Of a DNA stretch of 64,000 nt, positions 10,426 through 21,597 are shown piece after piece. A program made the position numbers and the translations under genes. Below the pieces are notes generated by a model that did no database searches, was not told the DNA's origin, and saw only the letters and a list, made by a program, of their open reading frames with translations. How positions within the stretch are numbered: the first letter of the stretch is position 1; each line of letters opens with the position of its first letter. Source of the DNA: Hypholoma sublateritium FD-334 SS-4 (lineage: Eukaryota; Basidiomycota; Agaricomycetes; Agaricales; Strophariaceae); assembly GCA_000827495.1 (NCBI GenBank), contig KN817520.1, positions 71,979 through 135,978 of the forward strand, in the 5' to 3' direction.

Positions 10426-12330
10426 ATGGACCGACAGGATGGTTCCCCAACAGGGTATCAGAAGCTCAGCGTGGTAGATGATCCCAACGCGACTTTGCTT
10501 GAGGATGAGCTCGGCGGCTCGCAGAGGCCTTTATCTGCGAGGGAGGAAAGAACTTCGCGAATACAATTCTATTCTCTGTGCTGTTCACTCTTCATTATCG
10601 GATGGAACGATGGATCTACGGGCCCGCTATTACCCCGTATCCATGAAGTGTACAAGGTAAGGATTGCTACGATATACACATCCTCTGAACATTGTTCTAT
10701 ACCATCCAATAGGTCGGATTTGACACGCTTTCTTGGATATTTGTTCTCTCTTGCTCAGTAAGATCACATACCGAATCACATTTCCAGGGATTTGAATGGC
10801 CTCGTATAGGGAAGTGTTGTTGGAGCCTTGCTTAACATGCCATTAGGTGATAAGTTCGGCATCGGAAAGGTGAAGTGATATATTGGCGTTAACTGGTCAT
10901 ATTGACAAACAAAATGAGTATACCAGATGCTGGTCATTGGAGCAGGACTTCAAGCAGGCGGCTTCGCCATACAATCTATGGGTCTACCCTTTCCATTATT
11001 CGCCATCTCATTTGCGGCTTCAGGGATAGGAATCTCAATACAGGCGAGTACTGAGTTCACAGAGATCAGAACGATCATCCTGAGCAACTCTATATTCCAG
11101 GACGCACAAGCAAATGGTTTCATTGCAATAGTTCGCCATGAGGGTGAGAAAAAAATGGGCCTCCTGCATGCCGCCTATGGTATATCGTCCACAATATTCC
11201 CGTGATGATTCGTGCTCATCGTGCGTGTCCTCAGGCGTTGGGGCACTTGTGGCACCTTTAGTTGCAACGCAATTCGCGCAGATCAAATATTGGTCCCTGC
11301 ACTACGCAGTGTCCCTAATATTTGCGATTGTAAATGGGCTTGTCCAGGCCGTTGTATTTAAGTTTCAAGATCAAGACGGTGCGTGTACAGACCTCGACGT
11401 CCAAGCAGTTTTATACCTTAGGTGTCAATAGAGAATCTATTACGAGCGGGAGAATTCGTCCCTGAAAAAGAGGTGGAGGAGAAAAGCAACAAATACTCCC
11501 AGCTACTGCGGTTGAAAAGTGTTCACTTTTTAACTCTCTTTTTGGTTCTTTATGTTGGGACGGAAGTCACTATCGGCGGTGAGCTACACACATCCTCGCT
11601 GTTTAGAAACTCCGGTCTCATGGCGATAGGCTGGATTGTGTCAATTATGGTGTACGAACGGGGAGGTGGTGCGTCAGCTGGTTATATAGCATCGGGGTTC
11701 TTTGGTGGTCAGTCCTAGCCAGCGTCTAACAGGCCACCCTCAAGGATCTGATTGTATTTCGCAGGAATGACGGTTGGCCGCGTCGCCTTGCTGAAAGTCA
11801 ACAAAATGGCAACTTCAATTTTATCGAGTTTTGAAACTTGGTCTCTAACAAAGAACTGCAGATCGGGGAAATACGCGCGATATACGTCTACACCTGCGTC
11901 TCTATTTTGTAAGCAACACATCCACCGCGTTTGCCAGTATATTAATATTCTCGTGGTGACATCTATGCAGGCTACAACTTGTCGTGTGGCTCGTCCCGTC
12001 TCTCGTTATAAACGCCATTGCGGTTTCCTTCATTGGCGTACTATTTGGCCCAATGTACCCCATCGCGATCAGCCATGCAGGCCGTGTTATCCCCCGGACT
12101 CTGGTGACTGGCGCGATCGGCTGGATCACTGCGTGTGCGGCAGCGGGTGCGGCTCTGATGCCATTTATAACCGGTATGGTTGCCGGAAAGCTAGGAATCG
12201 GATACCTGCCACCTCTGTAAGAGCCGTTTTCGTGTTTGTGTGCTTTACCCACTGTTAACGTTTATTGCACAGGATATTGGGTATGATGATGATAATGGGC
12301 GGCTCTTGGGCCCTTGTCCCGAAGGAGTGA
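10426..12330 (+). CDS. Major facilitator superfamily transporter (BSC6-like)
   Basis: A multi-exon membrane transporter. Exon 1 (10426-10656) gives MDRQDGSPTGYQKL, a cytosolic tail, then FIIGWNDGSTGPLLPRIHEV, the signature of the fungal BSC6-like MFS group. Joined exons continue VGFDTLSWIFVLSCSGSVVG, ALLNMPLGDKFGIGK (intron 10758-10809 with a TATAG acceptor), MLVIGAGLQAGGFAIQSMG, QANGFIAIVRHEGEKKMG and GWIVSIMVYERGGGASAGYI. The final helices are VVWLVPSLVINAIAVSFIG and TGAIGWITACAAAGAALMP, ending ILGMMMIMGGSWALVPKE with TGA. One intron (11044-11100) uses a GC donor, and another after VNKM may too. The substrate is unknown. An in-frame ATG at 10249 is possible but the upstream segment lacks family similarity. 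Convergent with the DUF2828 gene. Confidence 0.82.
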
Positions 12331-12549
12331 AAGTTGCAGCTCCTGTAATAACTTGTAGCAAATGTATCAGGGCATGTAAGTAGAGAGACCCAACAGCGGT
12401 CCAGATATCTTCCTACTTAGAAAAGCATGTTGTCGAAATGTAGATTATGACATTGAGGCAAAGAAAGCGATAGTATGCGATATATGTAATACATGGACGG
12501 TATGTGAGTAGTTGATGTACATTGCGCAGAACTTAGAAGTGTAAATAAA

Positions 12550-14747
12550 TTAATCGAGAACGACTAGCCCGTCGTAGCTAGCCCTCATCAAGGCCTTTTT
12601 CATCACGTTAATGGGAGTGAAATCTTCCTCCTCCTCTTCCACCTCCGCCACCGTAGTGCTCTCCCCATCGGCATCGACGCTCTCCCATTCCGTCTCTTCC
12701 GCTGCGTCAGGCTCTGTTTTATCCTCTCCCATGAACACCTTCAACATCGCGGGCGAGAACCCATTCATCATCGCCACACCCTTCCGCGTCCCCTCCACCT
12801 CTACCGTCCATGTCCCCTCGGCCGACGATAAATCCCAATATACTATCTGCGGCACCTCATACCCCGCACGCGCATATGCCGCGGCGATCGCGTCGTAGTT
12901 CGTCTCCCACCGCGCGCCCTGCTGGCACGCGTCGAACTGCATGTCCGAGAACACGAACAGGCGCTTGACCATGTCCTCGGGCCGTACGGCGTGCCGCACC
13001 GCGAGAGGAAGGAGCAGGTCGACGAACACCGCCTGCAGGTTCGTCGTCATGCTCCAGTCCGCGCGGGCCATCCCCGACACCTGCTCGTGCAGCGGCTGCG
13101 CGAGGTCGACGGCGACAAACTGCGGCCGTGAGGAGAACGTGATGAACCCGCCGGCGAACGGCGGCGTGGCGATGGACGCGAGGACGAGCGAGAGCGCGAC
13201 GGCGGGCAGGATGGGCGGGGTATTGCGCCGGTTGTTTTTCCCCCCGAGGTAGCCCATGGACCCGGAGACGTCGCACACGGCGAGCGAGTTCTCGAGCGTG
13301 CCGGCCTCCCGCAGGGTGTCGAGCAAGGTTTTCCACTGCGCCTCGACGACACGCAGCCGTATCTGCGCTAGCCTCCGCTTGAACTCGCGCATCGCGTCGG
13401 TGCCCTTGCGGGCGTCCGGCGGCTGTGCCATCTCGATAGCCTGCGCGACGAGCTTGTGGGGGAGGAGCGTGGCACCGCTGATCGACTTTTTGTTCTCCTC
13501 CACCGCGGTGAGATACTTCTCGAAGCCCTCCGGGTCATGCCTAAAAAAGTGCGGCGTGTTGTTCTTCATGGCCAACGAGGGGACGCGGTTGTACTTGATC
13601 TGCTTCCACCTCCCTGCGGACATCAGGGGCTCGGGGCATCCTGAGGCAAGACGCAGCTCGGTCAAGATCCAGCGCTGGTAAAATGAGCGGAGGGTGACGG
13701 CGCGGTCATGGGCAGGAAGTTCGGACTTAAGCACGGAGGGATAGTGGTCGGCGGGGAGAGATTGGGAGGCGTAGATGAGTTCGGCTATAGCGGTGGAGAT
13801 GTTGGTGAGCCGGTCATGAGTGCATCCAGGCGTCGGGGCCCACTTTCCCGCCAGGCTCAGCTTCCTGGCTAGCGGCAGGCGATCCGCGTCCGGCGGGAGG
13901 GTATTGATTTCGCACAGCACCTTGATATCCTCGATGAGCTGCTCCGCGAACAGACGCGCGACTGTGATGTAGAGGGCGCGGTACTTGGGCCGCGAGAGTT
14001 TCCGCGAGAGGCGGGCGTGGTTAGCCTCCTCCTTGGCTGCGCGTGCAGCAGCGGCGTCAGCTTTCGCTCTCTGGGAAGCGCGCACGCTCGCTGAAATACG
14101 GGATTCAGGCGTGCCGACCTTGCTGGTCTTGTTGCGGCCATAGGTGAAAGGGTCGCGGGGAGAATGGAGGAATTTGGACGGCTCCGAAATATTGCTGAGC
14201 TCGTCGACGGTGGAGAGTGCGAGGATGTTGAGCAGGTCCTTCCAGTATCCGTGTGCCTTGCCACCCTCCTTTTTCTTCGACACGCAGACGGGGGTGACCA
14301 GGTTGTGCAAGTTGGCGATAGCCGTCCGAGGGTGATTGTCATAGAGCCATCCAAAAGCGCGATAAAAGAGTTCCAGATGAGGCGGAGGGTCAAATCTGGA
14401 TCTTCCTTCCAGGCATCGTTGAGATAGCGGCCGACATCTACACCGTAGAGGTCCTCAGTCACGCCATTGAAGGCGTCCAAAACAGGGTTGAGGGTAGAGG
14501 AGAAGGCGCGCGCCCCATTTGTGGTTCGGGTCCAGTGGGCGCTAGCCTTCAAGCCTTCCATTAACGGGTTCCCGGGAATGGGCGGAGCAGGGGCAGTCAC
14601 CGCCATATCGTCGGTCGAAGTTGGAATGAGAACATCCAGGAAATTCTTGTCGAAAAGTTCAGCAATGTCAGGGAGTGCCACACGACGAGAGGAGAGCAGA
14701 GCAGAAGTTCCAGTGACGGCGGCAGTGGAGTTAGAGACGATGGCCAT
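12550..14747 (-). pseudogene. DUF2828 / von Willebrand A-like protein, broken by internal deletion and frameshift
   Basis: Two large open pieces encode one DUF2828 protein. The 5' piece runs from ATG 14747 (MAIVSNSTAAVTGTSALL) to DPDLTLRLIWN. The 3' piece is 586 residues in another frame: FYRAFGWLYDNHPRTAIANL, then AHGYWKDLLNILALSTVDEL, later SLAVCDVSGSMGYLGGKNNR (MIDAS-like DxSGS) and FVFSDMQFDAC, ending GLVVLD. RLIWN and FYRAF lie only 2 nt apart (about 14366-14372). The family normally has about 13 residues here (a RSIHDGKxDKEx-like stretch), so about 37 nt are missing and the frame changes with no room for an intron. The rest is uninterrupted, so the break looks recent; an internal start at 14310 could still yield the vWA part. 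Function of the family is unknown. Confidence 0.7.
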
Positions 14748-15517
14748 TATGAATGGGTAGTCGAAAAACTGTACAATTTCAGGCTTGATATTTATATCTC
14801 GAAATGAAGAATTGATCCTGTGCTCGAGCTAGAATTTTAGTGCAAATGACTCCTCCACGGTAGCGCCTATGATTCGGGTGAGTCATCCGTACTGCCGTTG
14901 ACAGGCCAACGTGCTCTCGGAAGGGTGGCATTACGATAAAAATAATGGAATGTCGATAGAACAGGGTCGTAATAGAGCTAAGGCGTTGTGAATCAATCAC
15001 AACGGCCCCGAAATTCGAATAAACGTGCTGATGACCGTAGATTCGAGCGACCGTGGAGCGTTCCCGAATTCGTCGCTTCTAGAAATCCCAATGAGCCCTA
15101 TCATCTGATAGGTGCGACGCAGACGCGCAGTTTTGAAGGAAAGATATGTAGTCAATGGATGCTAAGGGCAAGCAAGAAATGCAAAATTTAGACTGCGCCG
15201 CATCGGCAGCTAGCACTGCCTCGTCGCGAATTAGCCTGCCCTAATGAAATCCAGTGCGGCTCATGCCTACGCGTAATTAACAGTCGACACGCGACAAAAA
15301 TTTCAAGTGGATGCAGAGCGGATGTATCGAGTAGGCTCGCGTTGCATTAATACAACGCACTCTAGTAGTGGAGTAGGGTATAGTTACTAGTAATTCAGGT
15401 GAACGTTGTATATAGACGGTGAAGGCGTCGAGCAAGCATTAAGTCCATTGATACTTGACCTTTAGAGACAACGCCCGGCGTTGGCAAATGACTGAAAATG
15501 ATTCCTTCAACCCATCC
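14748..15517. other. Intergenic, nothing recognised beyond the TATA element
   Basis: AT-rich spacer between the DUF2828 promoter and the 3' end of the Gln/Pro-rich gene. No coding potential or repeat is seen. Confidence 0.45.
14787..14798 (-). promoter_or_regulatory. TATA element of the DUF2828 gene
   Basis: GATATAAATATC about 40 bp upstream of the ATG at 14747. Clear motif; it supports the choice of that start. Confidence 0.5.
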
Positions 15518-16343
15518 TCAAGCCTGGGAACCTGGCTGAGCGTACCCAACAGGTTGGCGCTGACCGTCATTAGGCCCTTCGCTCCGGCGCGCAGAATCCA
15601 TCTCCGAGTCTTGCTGGGAATATTGGCCTGAGCGATTCGACCTATGACCAATGCCGTTTGGAGTTCGTCCGTCCTGAGACGGTGGACGGGGCGCAGAGTA
15701 TCGACCAGGTTCTTCCGTTCCTTGCAGAGTGGCCCCGCTCATCGACGACGCGCGAGGGTCGTGCAGTGGGGGATATTGGTGTGCCTGCTGCCCTTGATAA
15801 CTCGCAGGCGGTAGCTGCAGCGCATCAGGAGGTTGGCTAGGAGGGTGCCGCTGAATGCCACGCCCGGCCATATTGTTAAGGGACTGGTCGGCCGGGAGGT
15901 TTGGATCTTCCAGCTCTGTCGTCAGCAGTCTCGTCGACGGAATGATGCAATGAGACGTACCAGAGGTCCATGGATTCCCGCCTACCACCATAGGGTCCTG
16001 GCCTTGAGGCTGCGGTGGGCCGCGGTAGTCCGCGCTGTAATGTGAGGGCTTCTGGGCCCGCCGCAGGTACTCTTCTTGTGCAACCTGATGCGCGTACATC
16101 TCATCATCTTCGAATTCTTTCGCTCGTTTTCTATCCCCTGGACAAGGAACTAGTGGGACATGAGCACAGGTTCTGCGCGTGAGGTTTCCGAGCTGACATA
16201 CTCCAAAGACAGGCTCTACCGCAGAGGCCTGACCGATTCTGAGTGTTGAGAGAGTTTCGAAGAAACAGAGTATGTATACGTGACTCACCCAAACATATGG
16301 TAAACAGCAAACAGCATCCACAGCAATCTGCAACTTCAGCCAT
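15518..16343 (-). CDS. Gln/Pro-rich hypothetical protein with Cys-rich hydrophobic N-terminus
   Basis: Not recognised. A first exon from ATG 16343 encodes MAEVADCCGCCLLFTICL, followed by a GTGAGT donor; an acceptor GGTCAG near 16230 joins ASAVEPVFGVCQLGNL in the same frame. The protein then has a charged segment DRKRAKEFEDDEMYAHQ and VAQEEYLRRAQK, and a long low-complexity Gln/Pro/Ser tail, ending QPVGYAQPGSQA. A cluster of four Cys beside a hydrophobic stretch suggests a palmitoylated membrane anchor; that is inference. Low complexity means a composition-driven open frame cannot be excluded, and a strong GTATGT site inside exon 2 suggests alternative gene models. Confidence 0.5.
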
Positions 16344-17249
16344 GGGCGGATTCGTGTGATATGAAGTTGGGCTAGTCGACGGGGGCCTAGGGAATGCGCC
16401 TCGGGTGGTGGGAGTCAAGGGAAATGTGGTGGAGGATAGGAATAAAGTTCATCAGGATAAGTAGATGGGCAAGCACAGCCTTGGAAGTTAGCTTTGGACT
16501 TTTTGTAGACAGTATACATATTTTCTATCAGACGATCCAGCAGCCATGGAAACTGCACTTACTTTCCCATTGTCATTCCACTGTCAGCTCGTACTCCCTC
16601 ATTCCTGATAGAAAAGCTCACGCCGACTATATTGATCCCAAGACAACCAATTCGTCGACAATTCTTCGCGGAAAATGGGAGTCAGAGTACTTAAATAAAG
16701 GAGTGCTCAGAGACGCGACGTGCGCATCGTTTAATTAAATCCGGCTAATAAGCTACTTTGAGTCGGAGTCTGGACGTGCCTCGCGGTTTGTCTTCTACAG
16801 AGTCCGTTTCATGAAGTTCCAAGCCTGCGCGTCTGCATTTTATTCCCAATATATTGAAACTCGCGGCAGACATTTATCGTGATAAGTATGAGCCTCAAAC
16901 ACGACTACAAGGCTAACCAAATTTGCTTTTCAAAACGGTATATCATAAATAGTAGGTACAACACTCATTCATCTAACAGCAAGGCAGAATCAACTACTGA
17001 TGCGTCCTCTGACGCCCAGCGAAACAGAGAAATTATGTAGTGCAAATTGTTCGGTAACGATATGCCGCGGATTGTCCATGGAAGTACAACAGCGCCGGGT
17101 AGGACACTCAGACTATCCTGATTTTCTGATCCTGGACCATGGTCGGCACGGGGACGTACATGTTCTGGGGAGATGCGCGATAAGTATCGTGCGGAAATAC
17201 TGGCCAGCCAGCGCCACCGCGCATCGGGAGCTGCAGCCCGCGCGCCGCG
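16344..17249. other. Intergenic, nothing recognised
   Basis: About 900 bases between two minus-strand genes. Open frames of up to 114 codons occur, but none has a domain, composition bias or splice pattern. Confidence 0.4.
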
Positions 17250-19072
17250 CTACAGGATCCACAGCGGACGCTCCGGGTAGTAGTCCTCCCCCACGAACGC
17301 ATGCTCGTCGTAGGAGTTGACGGACGACCCGTGGGGGGGCGCGTCCTCTGCGGATCCCGCGCGCAGCACGATGGAGCCGTATTCGGCATGAACGACCTGA
17401 CTCACCTCTTGTCCTTGGAGGCGGAGGCGGCGCTTCTCGGCGCGGCGACGCCTGATGAACTGGCCGACGCTGACGAGGAACCCGGTGAGAGCGAGGCAGC
17501 CCACGAGGTAAACGAGGAAGTTGTCGGGGCGGGCCTTGAAGCCAAGGATCTCGACGGACGGCTTGACGCCGCAGACCTGCATCCACTGCTTGTTAGTGGT
17601 GATAGCGGCATTCTGAGGGCAGATTCAAATATCAGGCACGCGACTCGTTCCACCGCATCCTCCTGCTTACCTCGGCGCGGTAGACGAATTCGGTCAAGGG
17701 GATGTCGGCGTGGTGGCCAAAGACATTGATGTCTTCGAAGTTGCCGCTGGTTCCGTTCTTGATCTTGAAGCGGAGGAAGTCACGGACATCGGGGGGCGAG
17801 CCGCGGCGGAGTTCAATGGCAAGGGCGGATGCGTAGTTGGCTGAATGGCGAGGAAGCGAAGATGAGGTCAAGCTATAACAAATTGCATGCAGGGTACTCA
17901 CGGATTCCAGAGAGCTCGGGCTTCTCCTTGGTAACGCCGGTCTGTGTGAGGAGTGAGATGAAGGGCTGGTAGGTCGTCTCCACGAGCATGAACTGCAGGG
18001 GGTCTCCGTTGAACGCGATGCGCTCGAGCGAGCTCAGGATGGTGTGAAGCATGGTGCGACCGGCAACTTAGGCGTATCTTTAGAAAAAGATACCGAAAAT
18101 TATACCGGAAACCTTACCGTTAGCAATGTCGGTGATATCTTCGGACGAGAAAACCCCGGTTTCATGGTAGTTAGCCCAGTGGCGCGCCTGCTCAATGAAT
18201 GTGGGCGGGAGACGGTAAGCGTAGGTCTTGTTGTGGGTAAGCTCAGAGTTGATGTAGTCGTAGATGTTCCACTAATCAAACGAACAAGAGTCAGATCAAC
18301 AGTAAAAGAAACAAAAATCGACCTGTCACTTACGGCGTTTTGCAGAGTGGCGGGGCGACCAAAGACGAAATCCTTAACAGCGGCAAAGAAGGGCGCAGCT
18401 TCCTTAGACTTGGTCTTGAAGTCGTCGGAGGCGTAGAAGTCCTTGATGTGTTTCTCGAAGGTCTAGACATGGTAATCTTAGAGACGCTTCAATTGAGTAT
18501 ATTTACGACGCACGGGGCAGTTTGTCCAGGACTCCAGAGAACGGTCATTACCGGGTTCAACGGTTTCCACTGAGGATGTATGAGGCTTTGCGAAATACAA
18601 GAATGTCAGTCGGCCAGAACAGAGTGCGTACCGGGCACGTATTGGTATCCGCCGAGGGGAGCGACGACGGTGGTCTCGTTGGCGAGGACGATCTTGTTAT
18701 TGGGGTTGGGTGGGAAGAGCCCTTGGAGGAGAGCGATGGCGGAGTCGAAGACGACCGTGCCCTCGACACCGGCCTTCACGCGGACCTTGACCTCGTTGTT
18801 GTCCACGAGGTCGGAGCGGATGCCCTCGATGTAGGAGGGGGACTTGCTGTCGAGGTAGGTCGAGCGGATAAAGGAGCCGAGGCGGTTGGACTCGACCTGG
18901 AAAACATCATAAATCACAAGTGGAAATATGACAGGGTGATCCAAAAGCGTACCTCTCCGAGAGCGGTGGTCTCGGTTTCGGATCCGGCATAGGTGAAAGG
19001 GTCCTGGTAGTAGTTGTACCTGTCGCCATTTCGGGCAAGGACAATGACACCAAGGACTTTTGAGAGTAGCAT
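17250..19072 (-). CDS. Histidine acid phosphatase-like membrane protein lacking catalytic His
   Basis: A multi-exon gene. The N-terminus reads LSKVLGVIVLARNGDRYNYY, aligning with the RHGxR box of histidine acid phosphatases, but the nucleophilic His is Asn. Further recognised pieces are TTALGEVESNRLGSFIRSTY, VVFDSAIALLQGLFPPNPNN, TVVAPLGGYQYVP, FMLVETTYQPFISLLTQTG (where active enzymes carry the HD/HAE proton donor), then ALAIELRRGSPPDVRDFLRF and DIPLTEFVYRAEV. The C-terminus has one transmembrane helix, NFLVYLVGCLALTGFLVSVG, followed by RRRRAEKRR, so a type I topology with an extracellular or luminal domain is likely. The first hydrophobic segment would act as signal peptide. The family occurs widely in Agaricomycetes. 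Loss of both catalytic groups predicts a non-enzymatic or altered role. Confidence 0.82.
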
Positions 19073-20127
19073 AATTTTCAACTATCAAGAAGCAGTTAAG
19101 AGAAGTTTGTGAAAGTAGAGAAAGAGCTGTGACGACTGCTGAGCCCTTGTCGATCCTTTATAGATCCCAGAAACGGGTTCTGTGGTGCATGAAAGATTCA
19201 AGGGCGTCGAGCAGCCAGCCTACGCGTGGTGATGAACGCGTTCCGCGCTGATGCGGTGGTGCTGTCGAAGCATGGAAGCGTAGACAGGTGTGCGCAGGCG
19301 TACGCATGCGTGCACGCCGCTGGGGCGGAGGTCACTATAATCTCCTGCGTGCGTCAAGCAAGATAATCAATTGGAGGTATAAGACTTACGGAGGAAGCCG
19401 ATACGAGTTCCATGTAGTTCATTTGGAAGGGAGAAACAGAAACTTGGCCTGTAGGGCATACGGGACAATTGTAACTCCTGTGATGAAACATGCAATTCAG
19501 AGGCTGGGCAACTGTGAATCGCGATTCTGACGAGGGGCGATCACTGTGCGTTTCCCTTACACGCTCATTTGGTGCTCGTGTTCGGTCTTATGGAGAGCTG
19601 AGGCTCGGTCTATGCTTTCATTAATGAATGCTGCCTTCAAATATATGATCACATGCTGTGGGGAAACGGCAAAGCGTGGGTCGCCACTTCTCCGGCTCGC
19701 ATTGAAATGGAAGCTAGGTCGAGGAATAGCGTCACTCCTGGAGGAAACAATGAGGCAGTGACAGTTCCCTTTCCCAGAAAATGGCGTAAATTACCAGATT
19801 ATTTTCCAACTCTCCAGTTGAGTATGTCGTTTTCGTCAGTATGCTAGAAGTGCACTTCAAGTGTAATAGAAACGATGATAGCTCAGATCAAAGATATGCG
19901 CAAGTTCTGCTTGATTCATGGGACCTTCGAGCGTTAGTTGCGCCTCTCTTCGTTATGTAACGCGCTGGCAGGTAAGCACGAGGTTTTGATAAACGCCAGT
20001 TTTTGAAATGCTTCACATAAGGCGTGTGAGCCCAGTGCCGTAAACGACTACCTGTGTACGTCCAGATCAGCTTCAGGGAAAATATATCAGACTGGAAGTC
20101 GATTAGAGCTTACATATAATTTAATCA
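19073..20127. other. Intergenic, nothing recognised beyond promoter
   Basis: About 1 kb between the phosphatase-like gene start and the SRP72 3' end. No supported gene. Confidence 0.45.
19157..19165 (-). promoter_or_regulatory. TATA box of the phosphatase-like gene
   Basis: The minus strand reads CTATAAAGG about 90 bp upstream of the ATG at 19072. Confidence 0.45.
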
Positions 20128-21237
20128 CTATTTCTTCCTCTTGCCACCTCCACTCTTCGGATGCCCTGCAACAGCAGCAGGCGCATGATCTGCAGTCGAG
20201 CTGCCTTGTGTTGCTCCACCTCCACTTTGCCCCTTTCTCTTTTTACCATGGCCAAAGTTCGAGCGTTCGCTTTTCTTTAACCATCGCTCAGGATCGGGCG
20301 CAGGCGTGACACCGGGGACGACACCCTTTGGGACACGGTTCTTGCGTGGTGCTTTGGGTGGGTGCGGGGCTTTTGGCTCAGTTCCTCCAGCAGAAGCAGA
20401 GCCCGACGCAGCAGTCGCTGCGACTGCTTGTACAGGGGGCGGAGCACTTTCAAGGGTTGATGTGACGGATGCTGGAAGTGCATCCAACGCGTGGAGGAAG
20501 CCCCGTTCAATGAAATCTAGGTGACCCTGTATCGCTTTCAAATTGGTTAAGATATCCGAGTGTTCCTCCGAATCCTTCGACCCAAGCATCAATAATGCAG
20601 CCTAACGGATTATAGCGAGTTGCTCACTGGCTCAGCGGTGTCCAAAAGCTGGTTGTACAGATCTAACGCTTCCTGGTAGGACCCCTCGCGATAGCTCTTG
20701 AGAGACATCAGGATTTGTATGAAACTGCGAGGAAGTCTGGGAACTTGCCAGCTGGGCTTCGAGGTGAACGATTCCCCTGTTGTCGTCTCCCTCTTCCTTG
20801 AGCTCATCCAGAACCTCCTTTGCTGCTGACTCACGCTGCATGCGATATAAAGAGTATGCCCTTTCATACGCATGATCGCTCGGGTCCTTGTCAAGATCAA
20901 TCAAAGTAAGAGCTGCTTCGTATTGCTCGGTCTGCAATAGCAAGAATAGCTTTGTCTGCCGCGCGTCGACATCCGTGGGTTGCAGGCGCAGTACTGTGCT
21001 TCTTGTCAGGGCCCCGCGTTAATCCTCGCTGTATGAAAGCGACGTACTCTTATCGCATGTTTTGACAGCGTTGCTAAAATGCCCTCCGTCAATTTGGGCG
21101 CATAGGGTCGTGAATAGGCGTTTAAGTTGCTCTTGAGTAGTCAACGGTTGCTTCGGCGTGGTTTTTTGGTTCGCCCATTTCGATTGCTTGGGAGGAGGGG
21201 CAACTTTCGTTGGCTTGGTTGTGGATTTGGGTGGCAT
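20128..21237 (-). CDS. SRP72: Signal recognition particle subunit SRP72, internally shortened form
   Basis: SRP72 is the TPR-containing, 7SL RNA-binding SRP subunit that partners SRP68 in co-translational ER targeting. Four exons give MPPKSTTKPTKVAPPPK, the first TPRs (FSNAVKTCDKILRLQPTDVD; YEAALTLIDLDKDPSDHAYE; REGSYQEALDLYNQLLDTAE), then DSEEHSDILTNLKAIQGHLD. They end with the C-terminal RNA-binding tail RVPKGVVPGVTPAPDPERWL and a basic Gly/Lys end. The DPERW box is the SRP72 hallmark. The total is about 317 residues, whereas SRP72 proteins are usually 600-690; the central and later TPRs are absent. The second intron (20697-20748) has a GC donor (GCAAGT). Divergent from the pinin gene. It may be the only copy or a shortened paralogue. 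Confidence 0.82.
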
Positions 21238-21597
21238 CGTAGTTGGCGCGTCACGAAGAATCAGCGAGCTTCGCAGGGGGACAACGCGGCACTGCGGCAG
21301 GTTCAATGTCCGATTCATCGACATTCGTGCACTAAGTTTGAACAACCTCTGTAATTGATCGATTCAACAATATAATAGGGCGCTTTAGGAGAGATAAAGG
21401 AATTATCTAAAGCATCTCAAATCAGAAAATGAGAAAAAGCGGAAGTTTTTACCATAGTTTTGTTATGGGATCGAATCAAGATCGAATGCAGGAATGCAGG
21501 GGAATTACTTCGGAGCTCTAATTCGAGGTCTGTCATCAGTTGCTGCTACGCACACCTCTGAGAGCACCGTTCCCCGTCTCATCCTCTGATTATTCCT
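21238..21597. promoter_or_regulatory. Divergent promoter region, SRP72 and pinin-domain genes
   Basis: 360 bp separate the two ATGs, so both promoters lie here. No TATA box is obvious, consistent with housekeeping genes. Confidence 0.45.

Noticed and set aside
10758..10809. Apparent frame break in the MFS transporter
   Set aside because: Using the acceptor CGTATAG instead of TTTCCAG restores GSVVGALLNMPLGDKFGIGK in frame, so there is no break.
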